Assembly: GCA_023101725.1 (NCBI GenBank)
Contig: JALJCO010001448.1
Location: 1-64,000, forward strand
Length of the DNA stretch: 64,000 nt
From: Atherinomorus stipes
Lineage: Eukaryota > Chordata > Actinopteri > Atheriniformes > Atherinidae
Direction: 5' to 3'
The notes beneath the pieces are model-generated. The model did not search any database, was not told the DNA's origin, and saw only the letters and a list, made by a program, of their open reading frames with translations. Shown piece by piece: positions 22,478 through 34,446 of this stretch. The translations under genes and the position numbers were made by a program. Position 1 is the stretch's first letter. Each line of letters begins with the position of its first letter.

Positions 22478-22970
22478 ATCATCCTTAAAATTATTCATAC
22501 CCTCCAAGTAAAGAAAAGGCTAAATTCATAATACGAATTCAAATAACAAGAAACTAAAGAAACTATTAATCTTTTTTTTTTTTAAAATACAAAATTATAA
22601 TTTACTGAAATAAAATGTTGTTTTTGAATTGTGGTTAAATAATAATAATAATAAATCAAATAAGACTGTCCAGGACACATTAGAGCACCTTTCCCATTAA
22701 CAGTGAGTCAAAGTACCTGTTAACAGGTGTAGAAGTGATTGCAGCGATTGCTTCAAAGTGTTGCACATTTTTAGCTTTTAGCTTCAAAGCCCCATCATGC
22801 TTGTTTACTCATTTCATTTTTTTGTGTTTGTTTTCAATATTTCTGTTGAACCACAATTCAATGTCATGATTTCCATAATTTTTTAATTCATTATTTCTTT
22901 TGTCAATTCCAACTTATTTCACTGACAGCTGTTTTTTTCCTTCTTTGATTGGAAGGTGTTAGTATTTATA
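22478..22970. mobile_element. Mariner-type MITE 'ATTATTCATACCCTCC' family, copy 1
   Basis: The left end (TTAAAATTATTCATACCCTC from 22491) and the interior blocks (AATAACAAGAAAC, GTCCAGGACACATTAGAGCA, GCAGCGATTGCTTCAA, AGCTTCAAAGCCCCATCATG, GACAGCTG) are collinear with the copy at 62643-63155. The right end is diverged. Confidence 0.75.
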
Positions 22971-22991
22971 CAGTGTATATATATATATATA

Positions 22992-23494
22992 TCCTGCACT
23001 GCAGGACTGAGAGATTCAGAAGGTTTTTTGTCCCGGCAGCTATTAGACTGTTCAATGACTCTTGAGAATGTACACTTCATTACTATCGTTAGTAAGTTTT
23101 TATCATGTTTATTTATGTTTTTAATACATTCTCTTGATCTTGGTATTGTGAATGTATGTATGACACATACTATGTGCTACACTGCAAAAACTCAAATCTT
23201 AGCAAGTATATTTTTCTCATTTCTAGACAGAATATCTCATCACACTCAAAATAAGACAAAATCGCTTAAATAGAAACATTTCAGTAAGATATAAGATCTT
23301 GTTTTAAGACAATGCATCTCATTCCAAGACATCAAGAAAATTTTGCTTGTCCCATCGGCAGAAGTTTTTGCTTATTACAAAGAAAAAAAAAAAATCTTGA
23401 AATAAGATATCTTACTGAAATGTTTCTCTTGCTAAGATTTGAGTTTTTGCAGTGTACAGGGCACCCGAATTTCCCCCTTGGAGGATGAATAAAG

Positions 23495-23556
<62 letters not shown>

Positions 23557-23577
23557 CACACACACACACACACACAA
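22992..23577 (+). mobile_element. LINE 3' end with TATC microsatellite tail (interrupted by a MITE)
   Basis: ACTGAGAGATTCAGAAG through GGCAGCTATTAGACTGTTCA encodes the extreme C-terminus of a fish LINE reverse transcriptase. After the inserted MITE, the tail CCGAATTTCCCCC...GGATGAATAAAGTATC runs into a TATC array (23494-23555) and a CA array. Microsatellite tails of this kind are typical of fish Rex/RTE-like LINEs; the exact clade is not determined. Confidence 0.65.
23180..23454. mobile_element. Mariner-type MITE, 275 bp, TA TSD
   Basis: CACTGCAAAAACTCAAATCT begins the left terminal repeat; its exact inverse ends the element at 23454. The inverted repeat continues to at least 27 bp (to CTTAGCAAG). 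TA flanks both sides (23178-23179 and 23455-23456). It sits inside the LINE 3' end. Confidence 0.88.
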
Positions 23578-23589
23578 TGGTTCATTCAA

Positions 23590-24465
23590 GTTACTATCGT
23601 GAAACTGGTGAGCTGGTTATTCATGGAACATTCTCAGTTTTCATACTTCCCGTCTTCAGTTTAGTTTTGGATAAATGAACAGAAATGACAGAAATGTTTA
23701 TCTAGTTAATACATTTGTACTGGATTTAAAAAGAAAATCTACATTTATACAACCTCATCCATCCATAATGAAAATGATCAACAGTCAAAATGCACTTTAT
23801 TGCAGCAATAATAGGTGAGTACAGGCTGCAAGTAAGAGGAGTTATAAAGGTTTCACAGACCAGCAGGTTTATGATATCAGTCATAAATTTAGCCACTTAT
23901 CTGAGCCATAAATCATTTCCTCCCACATACTGGAGTAAAACACAAAGTGCATCCATGGAAGTTGCACTGGGAGAAAGTAACAGAGAATTGTATCCACTGT
24001 TTTTTTGCACTTGTCTTACTAGTTGTACAGCCGTGCATGCATCAAACACACACGTGGCTGCATATGTGATGGTCCACAGATGTGGTCTGAGCCCCTGGTT
24101 CTCAAGAGAGGATATCCTGAGGACTGCCTGATGGCACGACCAAATCTTTACGGAAACATCTGAAAGAAAATGTGCAGAAGCTTGTTGCTCATGAAAACAA
24201 GCTCATATTTAGCATCACATGATGTGCGTGAACACAAATGATTTGATGCATTTCAGACAGCCATGCTTCAGTGTGAAAACTGACACAAGTGCTGCTGTTC
24301 ACATATAATGTTTCCTTTCTGCCCTTTCATCAATGTTCTCCTCCCATGAGGTCATCTGAAGGCACTTCCACAGACACAATCCCAGTCATTGTTCAGTTAT
24401 AATCCACTTAAAATAAATCCATTATATGACCCACATTAGTCCAGTTTATAATAAGTGTTTTGTGC
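23590..24465. other. Non-coding stretch, nothing recognised
   Basis: A 113-codon plus-strand frame (23790-24131) has no domain I recognise and no convincing splice context. Confidence 0.35.
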
Positions 24466-24472
24466 TCATATA

Positions 24473-24746
24473 CAGTTGTGCTTGAAAGTTTACATCCCCT
24501 CCCATTAAAGACAGAAATAATCAGCTACCAGTGAAATAAGTTTAAATGAACTAAAGTAACAATAAATAAAATTTTATGAACATCATGACTGATTTTGAAT
24601 TGTGGTATATGTGGTATATATATTATATTATATACAATATATTACTACAACAGTAATTTTCAACTCATTTTACTGGCAGCTGATTTTATTCTTTAAAGTC
24701 TTTAGTCTTTACTGGAAGGCTATGCAAACTTTCAAGCACAACTGTG
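24473..24746. mobile_element. Mariner-type MITE with alternative termini, about 274 bp
   Basis: The left end CAGTTGTGCTTGAAAGTTTA is the inverse of the right end (AAACTTTCAAGCACAACTGT). TA precedes the left end (24471-24472). The interior (CAGTGAAATAAGTTTAAAT, TTGATTTTGAATTGTGG-like) matches the family at 33313-33840, which has different outer ends. Confidence 0.8.
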
Positions 24747-24759
24747 TCCTGCAAACTCT

Positions 24760-25570
24760 TAATTGTGTTTGGGGTATAGAGAGCTACTATTTTAAAATTA
24801 AAGCCTGTATTAGCATATTATCAAGGACTTATGCAGCAGTTTGATGTGTTCATTTCCAAACTAAAAACGTGTTTTTGTCATGTTCGTGGCAGTTGCGGCG
24901 CATTTATTGTTTTTCTTATTTAACCTTTGGTTGGGGAAGGATCTGCATTTCCCATAAGGAGTGCTGAGATTAAAAAAGCAGGAAAATTAGCAGCCCATTG
25001 TTTCACTGTTTCCCTTTTAACAGGAAATTTGTCTCCCTGAGGAAGACTTGTGTGTCTGTGATACTGCAGGAGATACTTTTGGCACACCAACCAAATACTT
25101 CTGGAATATAAATATGTACAAGTATTGAAGAATGGGAACATACCTCGGAGATGCTGTACGTAGACTCATCACCCCTGTCTGTGCAGTAATCAGATTACAG
25201 AAACAGAAAAAAAACAGTTACTGGAAATCCTCAAAGCAAAAAGATCGTCCCAGTTAAACTCCGATTGTCCCAACAAAATGTGTCCACATCGTCTGGAATC
25301 ATGCTGACCACCAGCAGCACACAACAGACCCAAAATATTAAGCTGGTTCAAGTCTGTGGTCCAGGTGTGTAATCCAGGATACATCAAGGGTTTATAGGAC
25401 AATAATTACCCCATCTGACATGTGACAATCTGATTGGACAATAATCAGTGTGTCAACGTCAGTGAGACAGTGCAGCAATAAAAAGTATTGACCATTTTTA
25501 CATCCTCAACTCAGTCGCGGCTCTTTTGCACTATTCTTGTAAAGAGTGGATATGTGGCCTCCTCCTGCAG
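24760..25570. other. Non-coding stretch, nothing recognised
   Basis: A minus-strand frame at 25190-25402 is open for 70 codons but carries no recognisable motif. No transposon ends were seen. Confidence 0.35.
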
Positions 25571-25585
25571 GTTACACCACACATT

Positions 25586-25863
25586 CTTAATATCTACCTC
25601 ATCAGCTCCACCTGTTCAACTTCCTGTTAACACAAATATCTAACCAGCCAATCACACGGCAGCAACTCAACACATCCAGTCATGTAAACATGGTGATGAC
25701 AACTTGATGAAGTTCAAACTGAGCATCAGAATGATGAAAAAAGGACATTTAAGAGGCTTTGAATGTGGCATGGTTGTATTTCATAAACTGCTGATCTGCT
25801 GGGATTTTCACTCACAACCATCTCTAGGGTTTCCAGAGAATGGTCTGAAGAAGAGAAAATATC
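25586..25863 (+). mobile_element. Tc1-like dispersed fragment, copy 1 of 3
   Basis: CATCAGCTCCACCTGTTCAA through CAACCATCTCTAGGGTTTCC recurs at 40056-40283 and, in part, at 56713-56812. The segment TTGAATGTGGCATGGTTGTA...CTCTAGGGTT resembles the transposase N-terminal coding region of a fish Tc1-like element. It is heavily deleted. Confidence 0.55.
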
Positions 25864-25865
25864 TG

Positions 25866-27329
25866 TAAGTATTCAGACCCTTTGCAGTGACACTCATATT
25901 TAACTCATATACTGATACTGTCCATTTCTTCTGATCCTCCTTGAGATGGTTCTACTCCTTCATTGGAGTCCAGCTGTGTTTAATTAAACTGATTGGACTT
26001 GATTAGGAAAGGCACACACCTGTCTGTCTATATAAGACCTTCCAGCTCACAGTGCATGTCAGAGCAAATGAGGATCATGAGGTGGAAGGAACTGTCCAAG
26101 GAGCTCAGAGACAGAATTGTGGTGAGACACAGATCTGGACAAGGTTACAAAAGAATTTCTGCAGCACTAAAGGTTCCTAAGAGCACGGTGGCCTCCATAG
26201 TCCTTAAATGGAAGAAGTTTGGGACGACCAGAACTCTTCCTAGACCCGGCCATCCAGCCAAACTGAGCAATGGTGGGAGAAGAGCCTTGGTGAGAGAGGT
26301 AAAGAAGAACCCAAAGATCACTGTGGCTGAGCTCCAGAGATGCAGTAGGGAGATGGAGAAAGTTCCACAAAGTCAACTATCACTGCAGCCTCCATCAGTC
26401 GGGGCTTTATGGCAGAGCGGCCTGACGGAAGCCTCTCACATCTGCACATCTCAGTGCAGACATACGAAAGCCCACATAGAGTTTGCCATAAAACACATGA
26501 AGGACTCCCAGACTGTGAGAAATAAGATTCTCTGGTCTGATGAGACCGAGATTGAACTTTTTGGAGTTATTTCTGAGCGGTGTGTGCGGAGAAAACCAGG
26601 CACTGCTCATCACCTGCCCAATACCATCCCAACAGTGAAACATGGTGGTGGCAGCATCATGCTATGGGGGCGTTTTTCAGCTGCAGGGACAGGACCACTG
26701 GTTGCAGTTAAAGGGAAGATGAATGCGGCCAAGTACTGAGAGATCCTAGAAGAAAAGCTCTTCCAGAGTGCTCAGGACCTCAGACTGGGCTGAAGGTTCA
26801 CCTTCCAACAAGACAATGACCCTCACACACAGCTAAAATAACAAAGGAGTGGCTTCAGAACAACTCTGGGACCATTCTGGACCGGCCCAGCCAGAACCCT
26901 GACTTAAAACCAACTGAGCATCTCTGAGAGACCTGAAAATGGCTGAACACCACCGTTCACCATCCAACCTGACAGAACTGGAGAGGATCTGCAAGGAAGA
27001 ACGCAGAAGATCCCAAATCCAGGTGTGGAAAAACTTGTTGCATCATTCCCAAGAAGACTCATGGCTGTACGAGCTCAGAAGGTACTTCTACTCAGTACTG
27101 AGCAAAGAGTCTGAATACTGATAACCATAGGATATTTCAGTTTTTCTTTTTTGATAAATTTGCGAAAATTTCGTCATTTCTGTTTTTTCTGTCAAGATGG
27201 GGTGCTGAGTGTACATTAATGAGAAATAAAATGAACTTTTTTGGGAAAAACTTTGGAAAAATTTGGAAAAACAATGAAACAAAGAGTGAAAAGTTTAAAG
27301 GGGTCTGAATACTTTCTGTACCAACCGTA
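25866..27329 (+). pseudogene. Tc1-like transposon with broken transposase
   Basis: The right end AAAGGGGTCTGAATACTTTC...ACCGTA (to 27329) is mirrored by AGTATTCAGACCCTTT near 25868, though the outermost left bases are missing. The plus-strand frame 25993-26739 holds a paired-like helix-turn-helix (KELSKELRDRIVVRHRSGQG, then RTLPRPGHPAKLS) and the first catalytic motif ILWSDETEIELFG. After the stop at 26737, recognisable pieces continue in other frames (FQQDNDPHT near 26811 with the second Asp; LSISERPENG near 26918). Several stops and deletions make it inactive. Such transposases cut and paste DNA at TA dinucleotides. Confidence 0.88.
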
Positions 27330-27374
27330 GTAAAGGATAGCTACATTTCAGTTCTCAAGGCAGGGAGTCCTTTA

Positions 27375-27735
27375 TAGGGGCAGCTGTGACTCAGGTGGTA
27401 GAGCAGGTTGGCCAATGATCGAAGGATCAGCGGTTTGAATCCCGATCCCCCAGCCATGAGTCGTTGTGTCCTTGGGCAAGACACTTAACCCTATTTGCCT
27501 CCAGTGGGGGCACTGCTGGTGTACGAATAATGGTTCCGGTGGTGATCGGAGGGGCCGTAGGCGCGAAATGGCAGCCACGCTTCCGTCAGTCTGCCCCAGG
27601 GCAGCTGTGGCTACATACGTACTTTACTATTACCAAGTACGACTGAGGAGTGAAAGAATAATGGATCTACTGTAAAGCGCTTTGAGTGCCTTGAAAAGCG
27701 CTATATAAAATCTAATCCATTATTATTATTGTTAT
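27375..27735 (+). mobile_element. tRNA-derived SINE with L2-type tail
   Basis: A tRNA-like head has a box-A stretch near TGACTCAGGTGGTAGAGCAG (27387-27406) and a box B CGGTTTGAATCCCG (27431-27444). A body with CTTGGGCAAGACACTTAACC follows. The tail TGTAAAGCGCTTTGAGTGCC...GCGCTATATAAA (about 27670-27712) is the end type of L2-group LINEs, which would supply reverse transcription in trans. A TTATTATTATTG repeat closes it. Confidence 0.8.
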
Positions 27736-27876
27736 ACCTTCAGTATCTCTAAAGTCGTGGCGACAGCTTGAGCTTTGAAGTCTGTTTGCAAAAACGGGTC
27801 AGCTTAGTTCATAATAAGTCTACAAGAACTAAACACACCAACATACGAAAGGCAAGAAGACATGTTTCTTTTCAGT

Positions 27877-27882
27877 TTTATT
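27877..27882 (-). terminator. Candidate polyadenylation signal (minus strand)
   Basis: TTTATT reads AATAAA on the minus strand. It lies in a unique-looking 850-bp stretch that could be a 3' untranslated region; the link to any gene is unproven. Confidence 0.25.
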
Positions 27883-28439
27883 TGTAAATGCATCTTGAAT
27901 AAGAACAAGGAAAAATATATATTTATATGTACTGAAACATTGTTATGTACACTTGGGGTCTCCACCAGAAATCTTCACAAGCATCGATACGTCGGAAGAT
28001 AAATGTATCCCAAAAGTCTGTGTGTGTGTTTCCTGGATGCAGCAATCTACACTTCTGCATATTTACATACATTCATAGGATGCAAACACCTGTGCTCACA
28101 CAAGCATTAAAAATTCAAAAATTGAATGAAAGGAATGATGTACAATGTTGTGTACCTTCACTTGATATTGCTTTACGTGACTGAAATGTGCATGTACAGC
28201 CAGTCATACCCCTACATATTTACAAGGTGGCATCAGACGCGTCTGAGAGCAACAACCAAGTTAAACTGACTCAAAAGAGAAGCTGGGAAGCTCGTCCTCC
28301 TGGTAGTTCAGCACCGTGGTGTGTCACTGCCAGCAGAAGTGGGTTTCCAGGAGCAAATTATGCAGAGCTGAGGCAGATTTTGTGTCAAGTCATCAATAAA
28401 ATAATAGTTCAGATAATAAAAGCAGGTTGAGACATTCAG

Positions 28440-28585
28440 TCCGTTGGGTATGACAGGTCACTTAACACCTTAAACACGACTTCCAGGTCAGTTTTGCTCT
28501 CCGGTGAGGATGTGTTGTACAGCAAGGCCTGAAAACCATCGAGCAGGTACACATGGTTCAGAGGTTTTCAGCGTCTGAGACAGTA
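28440..28585 (-). other. Possible terminal coding exon, minus strand, unassigned
   Basis: Read on the minus strand, a frame including FQALLYNTSSPESKTDLEVV and ending SDLSYPTD-stop is open for about 45 codons after an upstream in-frame stop. A possible acceptor is the TTTTCAG before the ALLYN codons, but its pyrimidine tract is weak. An AATAAA lies about 560 bp downstream on the minus strand (27877). I do not recognise the peptide. It may be chance. Confidence 0.18.
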
Positions 28586-28749
28586 AGAATGGAAGTATTC
28601 ACGAGATAAAAAACTTAAGAGACAGCTCTGTTTTTCTGAAACATCGAGATATGTTAAGTTCCAGCACAGCTGCAGGACTGAAGTCAAAACAAAACACAAG
28701 TTTGATCAGGACACAACTTCATGCATGCTCAATGGAAAATGACTCAGGG

Positions 28750-29860
28750 TGGATTCAGTTACATCAATCATGAGACGATATCGCAGATGATTTAACACAA
28801 TCACTTCCTTCAGATCAAATCTGAAAAATCGCATTTTTTGTGATGCACGATATGTAAAACTTTAATCGATGACCGATAACTTTCTGCTTCATGGCTGATG
28901 CGATATTAAAGCTTAAAATGATGTGATATTAATTCCTTGTGCAAAATTAGAAGAACACATCTGCTGCAGATCCAGTGGTTGCTGGAGACGTCATAATGTC
29001 GCACGGTTGGCGTGGCACTATGTTGTTGCCATACCCCAGGGGTTAAAAAAAGGAACAACAAACAAAAAAAACCATCATTCCGCGGGTTTGCCACCAAACA
29101 GCACCTGTTATATCTCGGTTAATGATGTCGATAGCTGTTTTATTTACAGTTTGATATTTCTGTGTTTCCTCATTTCAGGGAGCCTTTACAGTTCTGGTTA
29201 GGGGCAGCAGATTAAAACTCGCCTTCTGGCTAAATCTAAATCCAATTAGAAGTTTTTCTGCTATTTTTATGCTCTGCTTCTATCAAATAAACACATTTTT
29301 AAAATATTGGGTCGATATTAAGGCTGTCAAAATTGCTCCAAAATGATGTTCGAGTATTTGTTCTAAAATTAACACATAATTTGAATATATTCGAATATCC
29401 ATTTGAGCAATGTGCCAACAGGAAGAAAACCGAATACCAGACATAACTACTTCTGCAGGTATTTTTTCATTTTTATTTCAATATTAAAATCTTTAACAAT
29501 GCCCCTCCCCCTTACTTGTGCAAGCAATTAAAGGTCCCGACAAATTAAAATTAAATTAATGAACATTAAATGCTCCGAGCAAGCTGTAATAAACATGGAA
29601 CAACTTGAAGCAGCAGGCCTATGATGAAACCAGTGTAGCAAATGTAGGCCTGATGTAATAGGCATTTTTTTCCACTGTTTATTTAATATTCAAATAATAA
29701 TTTTCACATCCGAATACTGAGGTTTTTATTAATATTCAAATATATATTAGAATTTAGAATATTCGTTGACAGCCCTAGTCGATACTGAACCAATATCGAT
29801 ATTCGGTTTTAAAGTCATTATCGGCCGATACCGATATCGGACTGATGATATTATGCATCT
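28750..29860. mobile_element. Decayed hAT-type repeat ('ATCGG' family) with nested MITE
   Basis: The left half (GAGACGATATCGCAGATGAT, ACACAATCACTTCC) resembles 42130-42190. The right part, GCCGATACCGATATCGGACT (29824-29843), shares the pseudo-palindromic ATCGG terminus with 31036-31931 and 52241-52729. The outer ends are not resolved. Confidence 0.45.
29319..29777. mobile_element. hAT MITE, 459 bp, nested
   Basis: The ends are TAAGGCTGTCAA and TTGACAGCCCTA. The flanks GTCGATAT (29311-29318) and GTCGATAC (29778-29785) match at 7 of 8 bases. The ends contain GAATATTCG-type inverted motifs. It lies within the ATCGG-family repeat. Confidence 0.78.
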
Positions 29861-31035
29861 CTACTCATTTTCCTCCCATCAATGAAACATTTGAATGAAA
29901 ACTAAGACAAACTGAACCAGTCTGGATGTCTGAACATGAATCACGTACTGGTTCAATGATTCAATGATTGAGCTTCATGTCAAAACAATAAAACCAGGAT
30001 GGATTAAATTACCAGTTTTCTTCTACTGTAGACCAGAGATTTAAAAAATTAAGCTATTTGAAAAAAAAAAAAAAAAGTAAGCTATGAACGTAAACAGGCT
30101 GAATAAAAAGCAGAGTAGTTTTTAGCATGGTCGATGCTAAATTCAGCTCTGCAGTATAAAACGAGCGTTGGATAAAGACTCGCCATCTTGCCATGTCACG
30201 TGTGTTGCCACTTCCAGAAAATACTAAAATGGGCAAAGACAAGGCCTCTCCGAGTCAGCGGGGTAAATGGTTGACAGCCAAGCTAAATGCTAACTGAGCT
30301 AATTCAAAGTGAACAGGAACAAACAAAGATAGATGGTTTACAGGTAAGACACGCTCAGACTTGTTAACCAGCTAAAAACCACTGTTGTGCTACTCTGCTA
30401 CAGGCTGAGGCCGTCCTGGAAGCAAGTAGGGAGCTAACTATTAGCCTCTATGGCTAAAACCAGCACCTGGTCTGCCGCCTGTCAATCAAAAGGACATGCT
30501 CCTAATTATGTGTCATTTCAAGATTCAATAACGTCTAAACGGATGGGTTACGAAAAAATTCACCCTCCTCACAGTTGACATGAAGATAAACTTGACTTAT
30601 TAAACCTAAAATGATTTTTTGAACCAGGCAGTAAACCTGTTTATTTCTGCTGTGAAGTTTTTCTTTTTAACATGGGAGTCTGTGGGGATTTGCTCTGTTT
30701 TGGCCCCTAGTGGATGAAGAAAGAACGAAGAAGTGGCTTCAGTCTTCTCCAGCGGAGTTTAACTCTTTGGTTTTCACCATCACAGCAGCACTTTTCTGTC
30801 TTAATTTCGATGCATTTTCAACTTTGTAATGTGCTGAAATGGTTAGAGGCTGGACGCAGCATGAACTCGTCATCACTTCTCGTTTGCCCTCACGGTGCTT
30901 GTGGTGGAAAATGAGGATTGTGATACTTCAGCACTGGAGGCTGCTGCAGTCCTGCTCACCATGCTGTCACCTCGTATATTCAGGAAAACTCTGGGATTTA
31001 AAAGGAGGAGGGGGGATTCACAAAACATAAAATAA
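29861..31035. other. Non-coding stretch, nothing recognised
   Basis: Unique-looking sequence with short frames lacking domains. A run of 17 A follows 30060. Confidence 0.35.
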
Positions 31036-31931
31036 TAAGGATGCACGATATAATCAGCCCCCTATCTGTATCGGCCTATATCGATCTTAAAACTGAGTAT
31101 CGGACATCGGCCACCCCACAGATATTTAACCGATATTTAACCAATTAGCCTGTGTTTCTAAAGTCTTAAAAAAAAAGAAAAACCTTATTTTTCTTCAAAA
31201 ACTTCTTTTTCACAGACTTTAAAACTTCTAAAGACTAGGAGAGGGATAAAATATCGAGACACTGAATATTGCAATATTTTCATGTGCAGATATCATATTG
31301 ACATTTAAAAACGCATATCGGTCTATTTAACTAATGAAATCTTGCAATATTTCATCGTTCTGTTATGAAATCTTGTGAGAATTCACAAATATTTTGAGAT
31401 ATTCTCATATGCTGATATCATATTGACATTAAAAAAGGGCATCAACCAATTTAGGAAGAAACCTGCAAAGTTCGTTCCGAAAAATGGGGAAATAAAAAAT
31501 TTACAGATATTTTCATACACTAATATCATACTGACATTCAAAAACATGGTATCGATCTATTTTAATTATGAAATCTTGCCGATTATTTTCCATCATTCTG
31601 ATACAAAATATAATGAGAATTTATGAAATATGAGATTTTGTAACAGAACGATGAAATCTTGCCGGATTTCGTAAGTAAAATAGATCAAAACTGCGTTTTT
31701 AGATGTTGATTTTATAACAGAATATGAAAATATCGCAATATTTTAGTGTATCAATATTTTTTCCACCCCTGTTTTTCATATATCGGCAACGGATAACAAA
31801 ACTGCTATTTGAAATGACTGCTTAATTTTTCTAAGCTTTAATATCAGTATCAATATCGGTTATTTGCCACATGAGTTTTAAACTATCGGCATATCGGATA
31901 TCGGCCAAAATTCCAATATCGTTTATCCCTA
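31036..31931. mobile_element. hAT MITE 'GATGCACGATAT' family, long copy (896 bp)
   Basis: The left end TAAGGATGCACGATATAATC and the right end CCAATATCGTTTATCCCTA are imperfect inverted repeats. The flanks TAAAATAA and TAAAAATA match at 6 of 8 bases. Internally, a block of about 117 bp (ATATCATATTGACATT and following) is repeated three times, which makes this copy longer than 52241-52729. Confidence 0.72.
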
Positions 31932-33068
31932 TAAAAATAGTTTCATCTTATATGAAATTCATCTCATTATTTGAGAAAAAAAGTTTCTATTGTCTCATTT
32001 TTTCAGAAAAACAGAGCTTTTTCTTTCTGTTGAATGAGCCATGATGAGTAAATATCTGGAATAAGCAGGAATATTTATTCCATCTCTGACTTTAGACCAT
32101 ATCAGCTTTTCAAGCACATAATGAACATTTATTAAATCTTCTGATGACTAATGTAAAAATTTCCTGACCCCCCACATGAACCTGAGGCCCACCGAGCACT
32201 TCGAAAACCTCTGACTCAGCTTAATAATAATATTTAATTCAGAAAAAAAAAACACCAGAAAAACATTTAACACTGATCAGAAGGCCGATTTAAAATCACT
32301 GTGCGCTTCACCTTTAAGTGTTTCACTTCTGCATTTCTTGCGTTGCTCCATCACCCCTCCTCCTCCTCCTCCTCCTCTCTTCCACACAAGTTCAGAAAGA
32401 CTCAGAAACACGTGAGATGAGTCTTGGTAGCTTATTGTGAGAATTCCCTTGCTTTGTTATGCAATCAGTAGTTCGGTTCATGAGAGTTCAACAGTTCTGC
32501 GCACCGACGGCGTCCATCCTCTCTGTCAATGAACTGTAGCGAAAGGCAGCAAAAACAAGGACAAAGCCTTAACAGAAACCTGTGGACCCGAGTAAGAACA
32601 CTACTACTCCAGTAGTAGGTAATGGGAATCCAAGTTAAGGTCAGTTTGACTTCCTAAAGATTGCATAAAATGTGGAATGTCCAAGACGTTGGCAGCTTTC
32701 AGGAAGATAAAAGGCAGTTGTTGTTTTTCAGGCAGATTGGACACAAAAGCCTATTAGCTAAGGTATCACTTAATCCAGACTGAATGAAAATAAGCTTATC
32801 TTATCTTCTGCTGAGGCAGGCGATAAGAGCAAACAGAAGGAGCACAAGATGCCAGAGCAGCACCAGCAACAGCCACCCTTCAGCCGGTTATCAGCAGGAT
32901 GCGTTGCTTCTTAATAAATTAGAACAATCAGACGAGAAGCGAGGCGGCTATCGCTCAGAAATCCTCACCAACGTCTCGTTGGCTCGCTGTACGCTCACAC
33001 CTCGCTCCTGTGAGGCTGATCCCAGCATTCCCAGTGATGCCAGTAATCCCAGCAGCAGCAGAGGAGTG
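31932..33068 (-). other. klf15: Probable klf15 3' untranslated region
   Basis: This follows the klf15 stop codon on the minus strand and contains no recognised transposon. Two AATAAA signals in minus orientation (TTTATT at 32128-32133 and 32074-32079) lie about 1 kb beyond the stop, a reasonable 3' UTR length. A TCC/GGA triplet run is at 32356-32376. The extent is inferred, not seen. Confidence 0.45.
32356..32376 (+). repeat. TCC triplet microsatellite
   Basis: Seven tandem TCC units. Confidence 0.9.
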
Positions 33069-33840
<772 letters not shown>

Positions 33841-34092
33841 TACATTTCAGCTTCAGACATGAAATATCAAGCTTTATCTTATTGATTCCATGTTTTCTTT
33901 ATTACATTTTTGTTAAAACCTTTATTTAAACACAAAAAATGGACTGGTTAAGATTAAAAATCAGTTTTTCACAAGAGTGTCCTGTCAGCAGGACAAAAGA
34001 CATGACAACCAAACATAAGACATACGTACATACAGAACAGAAACACGCATAAAACACTAAAACCCCCCACAGCCAAGAAACACTCATTTTCC

Positions 34093-34120
34093 TTTTTTTT
34101 TTTTTTTTTTTTTTTTTTTT
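34093..34120 (+). repeat. Poly-T run (A tail of the reverse SINE)
   Basis: A run of 28 T directly adjoins the 3' end of the minus-strand SINE and is its probable A-rich tail. Confidence 0.85.
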
Positions 34121-34345
34121 CTTATACTTGTATGATCCCCGAGGGGAAATTAGGGCTCTGTCTCTGTACTGAGTATCAGAGAGCGGTGGGCTGCTACTTA
34201 AAGTGCCCGGGGAGCAGTTGGAGGGTTAAGGACCTTGCTCAGGGGTCCACAGTGTTTGGTCACCTAGGGGTCGTGTCGGGGACTCGAACCCGGGTCCTCT
34301 GCGCCAAAGCCCATGACGCTGCCACTAGGCCACCCACTCCCCCTA
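34121..34345 (-). mobile_element. tRNA-derived SINE, minus strand
   Basis: On the minus strand an A-box GTGGCCTAGTGG (34322-34333) and a B-box GGTTCGAGTCC (34280-34290) head the element. The body CCTGAGCAAGGTCCTTAACC matches 11149-11345. The 3' end, CTAATTTCCCCTCGGGGATC, resembles the terminus of the LINE at 23.46 kb, suggesting shared reverse-transcriptase recognition. Confidence 0.85.
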
Positions 34346-34446
34346 CAATCTACATTTGACCACAGATTTAAGATCTCTGAAGTGAGACGAATTTCCTTCA
34401 ATCTCAGCCTCTTTACTTGCTCCATCCTGACCGGAGCAGCTAACAG

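Noticed and set aside
25190..25402. Minus-strand frame with LLCAAGGQHDSRRCGHILLG as a possible exon
   Set aside because: No good acceptor or donor pair and no recognisable family.
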